Below are positions 36,001 to 45,073 of a DNA stretch of 64,000 nucleotides, piece after piece. Source of the DNA: Allacma fusca. Its lineage: Eukaryota > Arthropoda > Collembola > Symphypleona > Sminthuridae. Each line of letters begins with the position of its first letter. Positions within the stretch are counted from its first letter, which is position 1. The notes beneath the pieces are model-generated. The model was not told the origin of the DNA and searched no databases. It saw nothing but the letters and a program-made list of their open reading frames with translations. Both the position numbers and the translations under genes were made by a program. Where the stretch lies: contig OX359247.1 of the NCBI GenBank assembly GCA_947179485.1, forward strand, positions 57,447,131 through 57,511,130, written 5' to 3'.

Positions 36001-37483
36001 TCTGTATTCACATGTATAAGAGGGACAGGCACGTGATGGAGATGCAAATGAGACAAGTGCTGGAGGGTGAGGAGGATTTTGTATGCAACAACAGCAAGGC
36101 TATGAACACAGGAATGCCTTTTGTGACGTTGGTGAGCGCCGAGAGGCCGCACCACCGCTGTCCATATCTAGGCAAGTACGCCGCCACTGGGGTAACTCAG
36201 GACGGACGCGTCGTGAGAGACGCTTGTGGACCAGCTCTGGGCCAAGCCGCCAATTTCCAAACGCTTGTCGTGGGGTGCGGTGACAGCGCCACGATGGAGT
36301 TTCACTCAACCTGTCCGAATCAGGAGCAGTCTACAGGTGATTTTTTTAATTCATATAATTCCTCGGGGATACAATTGAGTTTAGTACGATCGAGCTTTAC
36401 AATATGACGAAATTGGGGGAAATATAAAATTTCAAATTGGCGCTAGTAAGTCAAATGTAAAGCCCACTTTCAAATTAGTTCCATCGAACAAAATATAGCG
36501 GGTTACTGTACAACCATAGCATTGGATTTGGGTTTTGAAGCAGCGCAATCAATTGAGAGGCAGATGTACGTAATTGAGCCATTTCATAAATTAGTGTCAA
36601 AAAAACTCATCCATACAATCTAGCGGTTGACAAACAAATTTCAAAATGAACTTTGCGATTTTTGAATGAACGCGATGATACATTATATAAGAATTGTGTA
36701 GGAGTCAATTCAATAGTTTTCATGTAATTTTAAAATTGAATTTCCAGCGTTCGAGTGTCACGGAAGTTGGGAAGAGGGTGGGACGGGATTCCTTATAGCG
36801 TCACCATTGAGTCGCTCCTCCACCACCGCGCGGCGCTACTGCTTTATCTACACCAGCGAGCCGGAGGGAAATTTAAGGGTCTCAAGTAGCAGCGAGTCAT
36901 GCAAGCGAAACCCTGGAGTGGAGGGCACTTGGGCTTTCAATTTGACTGTCGAAGGTAATAAATAAAGTTCTTTGGAGTAAAACCTTAGGCATGTATTTTC
37001 AAATTTTGTCTCCTTTTAAAAACCGCGCTGTGTTAAAACAGACTCGCGCTTTACGTAATTTGCGAGTTCACTCCCTTTCAAAACCATTGCGCCATTGAAT
37101 ATGTCCAAGGGATGGACATTTCAAATTTTGGTTCTGTTTAAAAATTCGCGGGATTTAAGATTGTCTTGCGCATTGCATAGTTAAAATTTTGAATCTCTTT
37201 CAAAATCCGTGCTCTAATAAAAAATACCCGCTCGTTTCATGATGTCATCATTGGCTCCTTACTTGAAAATTTGTACCTTCGCGCTTTAATTCCAAGCCTG
37301 GGTGTTTGAATTTCAGGTCAATGTGCCGAAGCTGTGAGAGCGGGCTGCGCTCCTTCACCAACGGTCGCTGTGATTCCAGTGCTTGTGATGTCCTTGACAC
37401 TCCTGTTGTCGACGTCCTCTCTAGTCAAGTCGCTCCTCCGCGTCCAGCCCTCCCCCGCACATTCCGTCTTTATCCAGAGATGA
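9172..37483 (+). CDS. LP06548p-like secreted or membrane-anchored cysteine-rich protein, 11 coding exons
   Basis: Coding exons: 9172-9268, 25298-25420, 29959-30100, 31919-31986, 33810-33924, 34402-34544, 34917-35159, 35627-35903, 35987-36336, 36748-36954, 37317-37483. All junctions are GT-AG and every phase matches, giving 643 codons and TGA. Residues 12-32 form a signal peptide (hydrophobic SSLLLFFILG). The mature part has four cysteine-rich blocks: about 76-230 (NWKGKWFQSGV, CHRCIVINERH, GDAQLYSLFR, FTYNRGYGECKSPV), 231-310 (CMAQWREGSQQYLVGR, YRCFVFEK), 311-520 (KCKFPGWFSSHKW, VCIHMYKRD) and 521-590 (CHGSWEEGG, RRYCFIYTSE). Residues about 605-620 are hydrophobic, followed by a polar tail, so a single membrane segment or a lipid-anchor signal is possible. 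From memory this is the arthropod family carrying DUF7042-DUF7045 domains. Its function is unknown to me. It is likely glycosylated (NTT, NMS, NLT sites) and disulphide-rich, acting outside the cell. Confidence 0.93.
11645..11722 (-). mobile_element. Possible Penelope-like or other retroelement fragment with hammerhead-like core
   Basis: Read on the minus strand, the segment has TTATGATGAGGC, a short loop, then TCGAAAGC and GGCTGAAACGAGCTC. This resembles the CUGAUGA...GAAA pattern found at the ends of Penelope-like retroelements. The first core base is not the canonical one, and I could not fold a full three-stem ribozyme, so this is only a resemblance. Confidence 0.3.
12766..12770. repeat. 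Target-site duplication TATAT (left)
   Basis: TATAT directly precedes the left LTR and is repeated at 19013-19017 after the right LTR. A 4-6 bp duplication is usual for BEL/Pao. Confidence 0.9.
12771..13154 (-). repeat. BEL 3' LTR (left copy)
   Basis: 384 bp, reading base for base the same as 18629-19012 by eye. On the sense strand it carries a TATA-like palindrome (plus 13026-13037) and an ATTAAA polyadenylation-type signal. Confidence 0.97.
13155..13165 (-). other. Polypurine tract of the BEL element
   Basis: The sense strand reads GGTGGGCGGTC directly against the 3' LTR, the expected place for the plus-strand primer. Confidence 0.8.
13263..18557 (-). CDS. BEL/Pao gag-pol polyprotein, 1,764 aa
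   Basis: A single uninterrupted frame. Domains in order, with rough residue positions: DUF1759-type gag at 135-290 (LPTFTGKYEEWLPFRDRY); cysteine/histidine knuckles at 341-405, including a CCHC box CTNCLRPGHYWKKC; DUF1758 aspartic protease at 440-600 with the active-site region LIDNCADDSFI around D454; reverse transcriptase at about 690-900 with ADVKQMY and the catalytic YVDD at 862-865; an RNase H-like region (Peptidase_A17 family in Pfam) with FSDAS near 1037, KLELCGA near 1080 and WTDS near 1110; an integrase zinc finger (HHITD...HKCKTC, about 1377-1426); an integrase core with D1458, D1524 and E1578; and a C-terminal DUF5641 region (WRRWHLEYL, VGDLVVLRED). The length is normal for an intact BEL polyprotein. 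The usual protease D-S/T-G reads D-N-C here. A 27-residue unit is tandemly duplicated between the RNase H and integrase regions. Confidence 0.97.
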   Translation of the reverse strand: MGDPKNVLRRYKGSLTTYKNAMAVFTVQTVTRADYCTFHANIEDVKKKVESVYDVLLEQCNDDAEQDDVARRVDPILESITNQQVILATWDNELRKKEAVDTAAEEIRKVEAQARILAASAPPSHSHSAPKPKLPQLTLPTFTGKYEEWLPFRDRYNQTVHNRADLSGAEKFQYLLAALEGAASDLLESIPIIDSNYPIAYDRLVEAFEHTREIIFKQVDRILDHPEITVRSASNLRSLSNITSNSLAAIHSLGQPIAEWDAIIIRILTRKLDATTKLRFNQTLSTKDVPPLKSLLNFLDKEVLDLASSQESVKISSNNSPTKKITDVRSLTRLRSNSTTCDICKAPHANYLCPKLSETPEKDRKTLAEKSKLCTNCLRPGHYWKKCTSQGLCRVCKQKHHSTLHAAFIKPDKPTTTVNLTKCESHPQGIIKPTAIVQVFNANGEGIPCRVLIDNCADDSFISDALVKKLGLAREKLNDPQPVSALEGKLITTANEVVQLDLMSINQPLSQIKLTALVIRKVGGLYPKKRVDPAKWNHLPKQGLADPNYYLPDKVDMLLSTAIHYKIIRPGLKRADDNYPVAQESLLGWLIGGGSTEGKLISSLCNLTDSATLETQLQRFWKIEECSDEISKLTPNEIKCEAIYSETTTTLPDGTYQVMLPFKANRELLGNSKSMAVKRFYSLEAKFQMHPQLKEEYTKSIRELLSQGHLEEVPANKSESEEYFLPHHPVFKESTTTKMRIVFDASARSSSGQSLNEQLLVGPTLQDDLTSILIRWRYWLVPFKADVKQMYHCISLHPSHRKFQRILWRENQQQPLKVFQLTKVTFGVASSPYLAVKTMLTLAENQQHLYPLAAKIVKRDFYVDDCLSGGQNIEDAKILQQQLIGLLNKANFLLRKWSSSNPSMLDSLPEEMVEKINPQSFDDSSTKALGLIWNPSTDHFKFTVQSSKSKSQTKRTILAEIARVYDPLGFLSPVTVRAKVLMQQLWKAQTGWDVVPPKPLLQTWKKYQDEMKHIEELNIPRGINLAQSTTMQIHGFSDASEKAYAAAVYLRIISPSSVLVRLVAAKSRVAPTKEQSIPKLELCGAVLLSSLITVVKKSLPDPVDSITGWTDSTITLAWVNSDPQKWKTFIRNRVISIQLDNPSVTWKHIPGQQNPADLPSRGISVQDLVHNDMWFNGPSFLRLPNLNPEPMVCSLQNPQGDAFNPSIGISKLSQNMSMVCSLRKPKGDVSTPSMDRSHNINMSSYLRRESTVVNLSNDNSTVENIVKSYSLSSWNKLRRHTAWWKRLWCHILKQSTPTSSLGPTELKEAEEMWIHYIQRSSYPVEVVSLEAVAPLPKKSSLLSLNPFLHQGLLRVGGRVNQANISYNAKHPILLPRHHITDMILHWYHHFLFHAGPRLMMNIVQSKYWLVRCRQQVRKIIHKCKTCVVHRAATAHQMMSDLPQPRVQLTRPFTNIGVDFAGPVILRDSYSRSPKTHKAYIAVYVCMCTKAVHLELVSNLTAEAFLASLRRLVSTRGSPVTIRSDNGSNFIGANRELQEILKEVKSHAFNKQISNSLVADGISWIFNPPAAPHMGGLWEAAVKSAKFHLHRVLKNAPLNFEEYATVLKEIEACLNSRPLCPQSSDPDDLEALTPGHFIIGGPLKSIPEPDLTTVKVNRLNRWQHQQQMKQHFWRRWHLEYLQHLQKRTKWKLPQANVKVGDLVVLREDHSPPQHWKLGRIEEVHPNDKDDKKLIRTVTVRTADGNFKRPITRLVLLPSPSENDSE
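18614..18626 (-). other. tRNA primer-binding site (tRNA-Tyr type)
   Basis: Two bases inside the 5' LTR the sense strand reads TGGTCCTTCGAAC. This is complementary to a tRNA 3' end ...TCGAAGGACCA, which fits tRNA-Tyr (acceptor strand CCTTCGA in Drosophila, from memory). Confidence 0.8.
18629..19012 (-). repeat. BEL 5' LTR (right copy)
   Basis: 384 bp and apparently identical to the left copy. As the 5' LTR it should hold the promoter; a TATA-like stretch sits at about 18884-18895. Confidence 0.97.
21044..21100. repeat. (CT)n microsatellite
   Basis: A nearly continuous CT run with two short T interruptions, inside intron 1. Confidence 0.95.
23355..23378. repeat. (CT)n microsatellite
   Basis: A perfect CT run inside intron 1. 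Confidence 0.9.
25298..25420 (+). CDS. Exon 2: 41-codon cassette-like exon
   Basis: A strong polypyrimidine acceptor (TTTTTTAATTTTCAG) and donor (GTAAAT) flank 123 nt open only in the frame that fits exons 1 and 3. It encodes a polar, acidic linker (IRIEGHDLEQHDGF) without cysteines, ahead of the first cysteine-rich block. Both ends have the same phase, so exon 1 can also join directly to exon 3 in frame. Confidence 0.75.
26585..26662 (-). mobile_element. Possible Penelope-like retroelement end with hammerhead-like core
   Basis: On the minus strand it reads TCTGATGATGGCAG, a loop, then TGTCGAAAGC, followed about 30 bp later by AATAAAGT. The 5-bp stem TGGCA/TGTCG can form with two G-U pairs. 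The pattern resembles hammerhead-like ends of Penelope-type elements and parallels the fragment at 11645-11722. No reverse transcriptase frame is nearby. Confidence 0.35.
29159..29183. repeat. (GA)n microsatellite
   Basis: A perfect GA run in intron 2. Confidence 0.95.
29959..30100 (+). CDS. Exon 3: start of first cysteine-rich domain
   Basis: Encodes the hallmark CRLPANWKGKWFQSGV and GNCYESSGDKFLF, the N-terminal signature I associate with DUF7044. Acceptor TATTTCAG, donor GTAAGT. Confidence 0.95.
31919..31986 (+). CDS. Exon 4: CHRC segment
   Basis: A short exon encoding NNCHRCIVINERHPHVLQYK. Acceptor ATTTTCAG, donor GTAAGT. Confidence 0.93.
32202..32220. repeat. (GA)n microsatellite
   Basis: A perfect GA run in intron 4. 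Confidence 0.9.
33810..33924 (+). CDS. Exon 5: GDAQLYSLFR segment
   Basis: Encodes YCEDKDSLESLCSKIHGDA and onward to EECPF. Acceptor TTTTCCAG, donor GTATGT. Confidence 0.94.
34402..34544 (+). CDS. Exon 6: FTYNRGYGECKSPV segment
   Basis: Encodes PFTFTYNRGYGECKSPVS and SRLLLRYQACPD, strongly conserved in the family as I recall it. Acceptor CCCCACAG, donor GTGGGG. Confidence 0.95.
34917..35159 (+). CDS. Exon 7: second cysteine-rich block
   Basis: 80 codons including CMAQWREGSQQYLVGR and YRCFVFEK. The pattern Cys..Trp-x-Glu-Gly recurs in exon 10 (CHGSWEEGG), suggesting repeated domains. Acceptor TGTTACAG, donor GTAAAA. Confidence 0.94.
35627..35903 (+). CDS. Exon 8: CKFPGWFSSHKW domain
   Basis: Encodes a block with Cys-Lys-Phe-Pro-Gly-Trp-Phe and a possible glycosylation site (NTT). 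The last codon is split TG/C, so it encodes Cys, not the Trp seen if the donor is read through. Acceptor TTTTCAG, donor GTGAGT. Confidence 0.94.
35987..36336 (+). CDS. Exon 9: third cysteine-rich block
   Basis: The longest exon (350 nt), encoding KSELVCIHMYKRDRHVMEM, RCPYLGKY and CGDSATMEFHSTCP. Intron 8 before it is only 83 bp. Acceptor AATTGCAG, donor GTGATT. Confidence 0.95.
36748..36954 (+). CDS. Exon 10: fourth cysteine-rich block
   Basis: Encodes FECHGSWEEGGTGFLIASP, RRYCFIYTSE and a NLT glycosylation site. Acceptor TTTCCAG, donor GTAATA. Confidence 0.94.
36999..37215. repeat. Degenerate tandem duplication in intron 10
   Basis: Two diverged copies about 120 bp apart, each starting TTCAAATTTTG, with TTTAAAAA..CGCG in the middle and CTCCCTTTCAAAA or CTCTTTCAAAA near the end. 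Together they fill most of the 362-bp intron. Confidence 0.6.
37317..37483 (+). CDS. Exon 11: membrane segment or anchor signal and stop
   Basis: Encodes two final cysteines, then a hydrophobic stretch (VIPVLVMSLTLLLS) followed by about 20 more residues, ending at TGA. The polar tail beyond the hydrophobic stretch makes a type I membrane protein somewhat more likely than a lipid anchor. Acceptor AATTTCAG. Confidence 0.9.
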
Positions 37484-38104
37484 CAGACTTGCGCTAATTA
37501 ATACAATTAAACCGCCAGATTTGAAATTTAAGGTACTCAATTTCTACTCAGATGTAAATTATTGAAAACTCCGACACGTCAAGTCATTTGTAAATTTTTA
37601 TATACAAAGTCCTGCAATTGAATTGACTATTCCATACCAAAAATATAAGCTAATGCTACAACAACGTGTGATTTTAAATGTAAGTTTATCCATTGGAAAT
37701 GCTAAACTGTCAATATGTACATATATAATTGTAACACAATTAGGAAGACACACTCATCTGTCCTCATACTTAATTTTTGGGCTCTCTGTGTCAACTCCGG
37801 ACAATTCACCCTCTTTATAAGAGCCACCCCAAAGGAATCCAAATGTATTGTAACCCTTAAATTTGCTTGCTCTCTTGAAGAGAAAATTTGACATTGTTAA
37901 ATGGGGATATGTCCAGATATTTTTCCCCAGAACAGAGGAACGCTCTTATAAGGGGTATCTTATAACGAAGGTGAACTGTTACAAAACTCTATGGTGGCGG
38001 CGTCACTTAAATTACGTATTCTAAATTGTAAGATGCGAGTGGGACTGTAATAATTCTCAGAACCAGTCATGACGCCCTTTATTATATATGACCATGTGTG
38101 TGTA

Positions 38105-38110
38105 AATAAA
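38105..38110 (+). terminator. Candidate poly(A) signal AATAAA of the main gene
   Basis: The first AATAAA clearly downstream of the TGA at 37481-37483, implying a 3' UTR of about 620-650 nt. A closer ATTAAA at about 37506 is an alternative and would give a very short 3' UTR. Confidence 0.45.
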
Positions 38111-38823
38111 TGAACTTTAAATACCAGTATTGATGAAAAACATGTAAAATGTGTAAAAATAAATTCATTCCGATTTCTTATCAAACCTAGCTCCAATTTA
38201 TTTCCATTGACATATCCATCCCAACATTTGCAACCATGCAGTCAATTAGCCATATAATGCATTGTTTTTCCCGGAAACAACCCCCAAATTGGCGAAATTT
38301 CATTTGTAAGACTGTGTGGTTTTCGGATTCGCAACTAGTAAATAAATTACACTGCGCCGCGTGCTATATCTGTAGTACCCCTGCCACAATTAACTTGCTT
38401 TCAGTATGCCCCTAAAAACAATGTAAATAACTAATTCCATAATTTCCCCTTACTCTGGAATATTTTACAACCGGCGTTGAAGTGTAAACACTTTTTGTAT
38501 TTTTTATTCAACTCCATTTGTAATATATTTTAAGGATGTTCAGCTCATAATTCATAAGCATTAAATATGGAGGCAAAAGTAAAAGTACGTTTAGTGGCGC
38601 TAAAAAAAATCAAAGTGCCGTCTTGCTAGCATTATGTATAAGCAATACACATTTCTAAATAACGGAAATTGTTCTCTGTTTTATTTTTTGAAAAAATTCG
38701 GGTACCATCACAACATTTATTTACTAAAATCAGCTAATAACTTAATCCTGCAAAGAAATATAGTAATTTTTAAAGTCCTTGGAAAACATTTAGCTACTTG
38801 TGCCTTTTGCCCTTTGCAAGTTT

Positions 38824-38835
38824 GGGGGGGGGGGG
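38824..38835. repeat. G12 homopolymer
   Basis: Twelve consecutive G in otherwise AT-rich DNA. Confidence 0.95.
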
Positions 38836-38967
38836 CAAAGGCACGGAACAATAAACTCTTGGAATAGGGTTCCCCTTTACAAACGCTTTTTTCCGAAGCA
38901 GGCAAAAATATATATTTGAACATATTTAAATTTCCCAGACTTTGATTTCTACTTGTTAGAACTTATC

Positions 38968-39042
38968 GTCTCTTAAGAGGCAAAAAGGTCTAAGTGCTGC
39001 ACAAAAGTATTTGCTCATAGACCATTTTGCCTCTTCAGCGAC
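38968..39042. ncRNA. MicroRNA-like hairpin candidate
   Basis: Arms 38975-38992 and 39018-39035 are inverted copies of 18 bp with one mismatch (AAGAGGCAAAAAGGTCTA against TAGACCATTTTGCCTCTT). Outside them GTC at 38968-38970 pairs with GAC at 39040-39042, with small mismatches between. The loop is 25 nt and can pair partly. Total length about 75 nt is right for a pre-microRNA. I do not recognise a known mature sequence. It could instead be a decayed inverted-repeat transposon. Confidence 0.3.
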
Positions 39043-42000
39043 AATATATGTTGTTGTAAAATATAGTTCCTTTTAAGGATATTTTATAACCCAGCATCCA
39101 CTATATCCACCTCTGATGTGACATTTGAGATGGAGTGTTTGCAAACACAATAGATTTGTTGAATTTCATGCTTGGTTGACGGGCACCCTCCAGAGCTCCA
39201 CAAATAAAGTGCTAATTTCCTTGTGGGGAAGGGCTCGGCGGAATAATCACTGGAAACTGTCAATCTCACTTTCTACCTCTCCCCATGTATTTCTATACAT
39301 ACGGTCAACTCTATTCTTCAGAGCACTCTTACAAGTAGATACCACGATTGCTACTGTTTTCTAACAGCATGCTAGTAAAACGTTAAAAGAAAAAATTAAC
39401 ATTGTGGTAAATGAGAAAAAAATTTTTTATACATGCATGTATCTATGTATGTACTTCTGCGTACACAGTTCCTCTTTTTGTGGCAAGAATCATTACCAGA
39501 GTGAATTTCCGCTGGGCTTACTGGAGCTTTCTCAGATCAAGTGTACTGTTTGCTGATTTTCAGGGAAAAGTAAAAAAGAGAAACAATTCCCCAAAAATGG
39601 AAACAAAAAGCTGGGGTAAGTCTTCTTGGTAACAAAAAATTCTTTCAAAGTTTTTGTCTTAGTTACGAAATCCAAGGAAAGAACGAGCTCTTGCATTGGT
39701 TCATATATTGAGCAAAGCAATGAATAAAAAATCATCTGACCGGAACTTTCACCCCAGCAAAAAATCAAGTGGCTTTCCTGGACGACGGAGTAGTTACCAA
39801 ATGCCGAGTGTCTTGAAAAAAACTGGGTTTTGGAGGTTAGTTGGTGAAATAAAGAAAATCATTGAAACTGCTCGGACGTAGGGAGGAAATTAAATTACAC
39901 GCTATGGCCCGGAGAGATTAAATTTTTATACTTGAGTTACAGTCCTTTTAGTGCTTTACAGCCTGCTTTCCCCTCAAGCTTACAAAACAAACGTTGAGTA
40001 TGTGTGGAAATGCTGCTACAGTCTCATGTCAGAATTCGTTACTACAAATGTGCTTCTCCTTCAAAAATAAGAACTCAGGATGGAATTAATCATCATATTT
40101 CAGAATTATTAAATTAAACTGGAAACCCGGATAATTATTATGATAACAATAAATTATTATTATCAAAACTGGCTGAAGACGTAAAATTGCTACAGTATAA
40201 ATGAGTTAATTTTTTAAAATTTAAGTTTACCGCCACTCCTTTTTATACCATCCAGTTTATTATTGGAAGATGGATTGACTACAACTGGCTAAAAATGTAT
40301 TATTTTGAGAATTGATGTTCGAAAGTGGGAAGATTTTAGGAAGGGATTTTATTCAATTTGTGCTTATTTTTGAGGGGCAATTGAGGTCCCAGCGGGAGCT
40401 TCCATGTCATTTAGACCAAGTTGAGTTGGTTTGGGGAAAACGGACGGATTCTTTCCACCAATTCCTTGATTTTATGGGTCTTCGTCTCCTCGAGCACAAT
40501 TACCGCACTAATAATCCGAATTGTCATTTCCCTTTTTTCTCCAATCCAATCTTTGATTAAGATGAGGCACTAAAACCCTCCGACAACTTTATGTCCTCCG
40601 TCCTTATCAGCACAATTTTCCCCTGGAGACTCAGATCTGTCCCGACTCTTCAGATTTTTAGGGAAGAGTCTCAAGATTGAGGGAATGTCGGAGACGTCAT
40701 GGGGACAAACGAGAAATTGTCAAATGGAATTACACTGACGAATCAGGGAAGTGGAGAAAGTGATTGGTGGAGAGATGCTCGGGAGTAATAATGTGTTTAA
40801 ATAGGTTTCGGGCAATCAAAAATTATTAGCATGGTTCAGTGGTGACGGAATCCACGCTTCAGAGAGCAATGTCACAGAATAGAGCTAACCCTTTGGGGAA
40901 TTGCTTCAAAATCCCTTCTCACATTTCCGAACCCAATACTGGGAAAGTCCATTACAAATCCGCTCGCTCTGATTTTACCTACAATAATAATTCTACAAAA
41001 AAATAATTCATACAAAATTACTCGGACATTTTGTATTTTAATTTTATTCTAAAATTAATCCCAGAGTTTGGAGTTCACAGAATCCTTCCATGACTTTAGC
41101 TTACCATGATCATTGGTTATAGTTGATCAGAGCTCAAAATTAATGCAATTAAGTACACAAGTAATGATGGGAATATGTACAGTAGATATTTAAACCCCAG
41201 GCTAATTTACTTCTTACAGTTTGAGCACGTTCCTTCCGGAAAAATATATGCAATGGCGTTGAAGTTCCCAAAATAAATTATTACGTCCACTTATGGAAAT
41301 AAAATAATAAACCATTTCCTCATAAAAACTTATAATTATTATTATTTAATTATTTATAATGCAAAACAATATTTTCACATGAGGATTTACCATAACTTTA
41401 TTTTTCTCGTGTGGACCTTCACTCAAATTTTAAAAATAAAAATAGCTATTTTTAGACCCAATGTATCTAATAATTATTTAATTCAGAAGGTACAGAGTAT
41501 GCAACCCATAGTTCTGGTTTTGAAGACTGTTTGAAACTATACGGAAGTGGTTATGATGGGAAGATGAAACGAGTATTTTTAAAGTTTAGGCAAACATTGG
41601 GAATTACGTAGACCGAAATTGGGATTGGAATGAAAATATGGAAGATGAAACGTGACGGGAACACGTGTCAGGGAAGTTGCCAAAAAGAGCGGAATTGAGG
41701 GTTGACACGAGACTTGACGATCAAAGGCGGAACAATTCTCACTCAACGCACATCTCTTTGATCAAATCAAACTTTTCTTTTCCCTTTGCTCCCATCCTGC
41801 TCAATGTTTTTTCTTGGATTCCAACTTCACTCCGTAATAGCTTTTGTGTGTAGCATGTACTTTTTTCCAACGCCCCAATATTTACTCTTCAATGGCTTTA
41901 TGATCATTTCTCTCTCTCAAAAAAAAATTCAATCCTTCAAGTTCAATGTTGAGGTTAGTTTTGCCTTTTAATGTTTGTCTATGCTATTTGGTCTTGTTAT

Positions 42001-45000
42001 AGGGGCCCTCTGACAAGAGCAAGTTCTCTGTCGGGATAAATAATCGTAATTGGACACATTTTCAACTACCGCAGGGTAAAAATTATCTCTGTCTTGAAAA
42101 TTTTCCAAACCAGTCTGATGTGATAATGTTTACATGGCGACCTAAAATAACTTCATCGGCTCTGAAGTGCAAAAAATTATTTTAATTTCAAAAGGCTCCA
42201 TAACACCAAAAATATATAAAATTATCATCATTTCTCATGGGAATCGCTCATTTACAGGAGGAAATTTGTAATATGGCGTGCTGGGTGATAAGCATGAATT
42301 CGTGCTGAGTGCTGTCCGGAGATATTAAAAGAGTTGTTTTTGTTGGATTTTTACAGTAGACGTTCCTCTGTTGGGAAAATATGGCTCCGTGAATGAAAGT
42401 ACCCATAAAAATGAAATTATCACCACAGAGTGCTACTCGTCCTTTATTATTGTAACCATTGGGATAGGATTGGAAAACCAGGAGCTGTTTTCATAAATAA
42501 GACATTGAACGTGACATCCTCCTGATGACTTGATTTTAGCCGTGTCATCAGGCAAAGCCCAAGCCCTCATGTTTCTCCTTTATTTATATACATATGTACA
42601 TAGCAAATCCGTCCTATAGTTATGATTGATTCAGTACGTAGTCTACGCCATGCCTGAAAAGGTGCGGAGTATATCTATCCACAGTGATTATGGAATATCC
42701 AGATTATTTTCCTGGGTGGCGTCGAAGCTTAACGTGTTTTTGTGTTATTTAGTTAATTAATTATTACTGTAAAACACCTATATTTACATGAATTTTACTG
42801 TTTAAATTTTTTAAAGTTGCGCTAATTATAATACTAGTCCTATGGAATACAATTCCAGTTATTGGGGGCTCTTTTATCGAGATTGCACTTTTTTCTAGTT
42901 CATATACAATAATTTTCATTGGGGTGTCCCTCTAATAGTGAAACAGTAAGGAATTGTTGTTCGTATGGACAAATGCCTTAAAATGGGTTTCATCTAGTCA
43001 AAGTTTGTTCGTTGTGCTGCTCTTATGTGTAGAGAAAATAATACAGGAGTGGGTCTGCTTGAGCGAGAGAGTCTACATAAAGACATTGTGTCAGAAGTAA
43101 TAGCTTGTATATACATATATTATAGGTACGTATACATATACACAAAGGGGGAAATAATTTTTTGCAAAAATTGGCACCCACAGCAGTCAAGTGTGAAAAT
43201 AGTGGAAGGGGAGGGACGGAGTCCCGTACTCGTGACAGCTGAATGAAATCAAAGGCCGGAACCCCCTTCCAGGACTTGTATTATGCAAAACCCGATGTGT
43301 ATTTCAATAAACGCTCCTTTCATTTCCCTCCCCCTCATGTAATTTTTACTGGAGGGTCCTCTTCATTATTCCACCTCGTCCAAAATTCCAAACAACAGCA
43401 CTCAGCACACACTTTACATTATTAAAATAATTACTTTGTGAAACCTGAGCCGATCTTGAGTGAATCCATTTACAGGATGCTCCGTAATCTTTCCAACGCT
43501 CACATCTACAAATATTACATATACGCAAAGGAAATTTAAAAGCACGTTAATTACTCCAAGTGACTCATACTCACTTTCACTCATTCCTCACTTTTCCTTT
43601 GAGCCCTCTCCACACTTCAGGATTACTTCTTATCAAAGCTTATTACAGCACAGGATGGGAATTGTATACTGTACAGTGGATGCCTTTTCTAGGGACAATC
43701 ACAAAAGAGCAAAATTCTACTCATATTGTCAGCACTTGTCACGGGTCAAATTTATTATTGTTTTCAGTATTTTCCATAATAATTTCTCCAAGACTTGCTG
43801 ATATTTGTGTTTCCTCTATTTATCTCCACGTTACGACAAGGCTACGTGAAAAATTATTTTTACACGTTAGACTGCTTGCTGATAGTTATTTTATTGCCAG
43901 AATAAAACTTCACATTTCGAATCTGCTTCTTGTTCATTGTATTGAATCTTATTGTAAACTTGATCTAAATATTCTTCACATAAATAATTACCTGTTACTT
44001 CAATGAATAAACAAGCATTCCATTTTTACCTGTTACTATAAGTTTATACACGTTATGTATTTTCACATTTTGTCAACACAGGAGCATCCAGTAATAATTA
44101 TAAGGGAGACATTTTACTCTATTTAATGATTCTCTTATGCAAGAGTACGTTGTAATTATCTCTCAAAATTAATTGCTTGAATGAATCCCCGAGGTATTTT
44201 GCACGACACTTGTGAGAGAGCTCCTATTACGAGAATTACTACTGCATGGAAGGAGCTTTGTGCATTTTAAAGAAGCACTCAACCATTCCCTAAAAGAGGA
44301 TTACATCATGCTTAATGAAAGGATGCGTGAAATATTGTTGTTTGCATTTTCCAGTCCCTTCACATCTCCCTCAAAAATTCCATAAAGGAGGATTTTCCAA
44401 GGAATTATTTCTCAAGGATATATTTCTATCAATGTAATAATTAATATTAAACCCTTTTTTTAAGAACACTTTTTGAAAGAATTAAATAAATACTCTTGTG
44501 AAAAAAATCATACGGAAATGTGTCTTAATATTAAATTCTACAGCTGCCTTTGCTATTAACACGGCCCCGTTGTAAAAATTTTGTATCCATTGGGGCAAAA
44601 GGAAACAAGACTGGGAGTCACACATGACTTAAATTCCCTTGAGAGTCCTTGTATATGTATGTATTTTGACACTGCAAAGACTTGACCAGACCAAATGCTG
44701 CCTGAACACTGGGCTAAAAATCCTAATGCTATTATTATTACTATTATATTCAGGAAGAGGAAGGGGATCCAAGGGAAATGAATGTGTTATGTAATGAGGA
44801 TAAAATATGAGGACAAAGCTCCTCCAGAAGCTCTGGACATAAAATACTGGGAGAATAAATGCAAGTTTGGACTCAATGGAGTCACAATAAGAATCAAAAG
44901 AAAATACAGCAAGAGCCCATTAATGTCTACTTTTCCCTCCTTTGTCATAACAAAACAGTTGTGCTTCTTATCTGGTCCTGATTTCCCTCCAACTTTATTC

Positions 45001-45036
45001 ACCCCTTCCCGCACTCACTTTCTTCCAGACCTCATG

Positions 45037-45073
45037 GAGTACTTGGGATTTATTTTATGCTTTTAATATCTCC
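45037..45073. repeat. Short duplicated block, copy A
   Basis: 37 bp matching 61790-61826 with a single mismatch, starting GAGTACTTGGGATTTATTTT; weaker similarity extends about 50 bp upstream. Confidence 0.85.
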
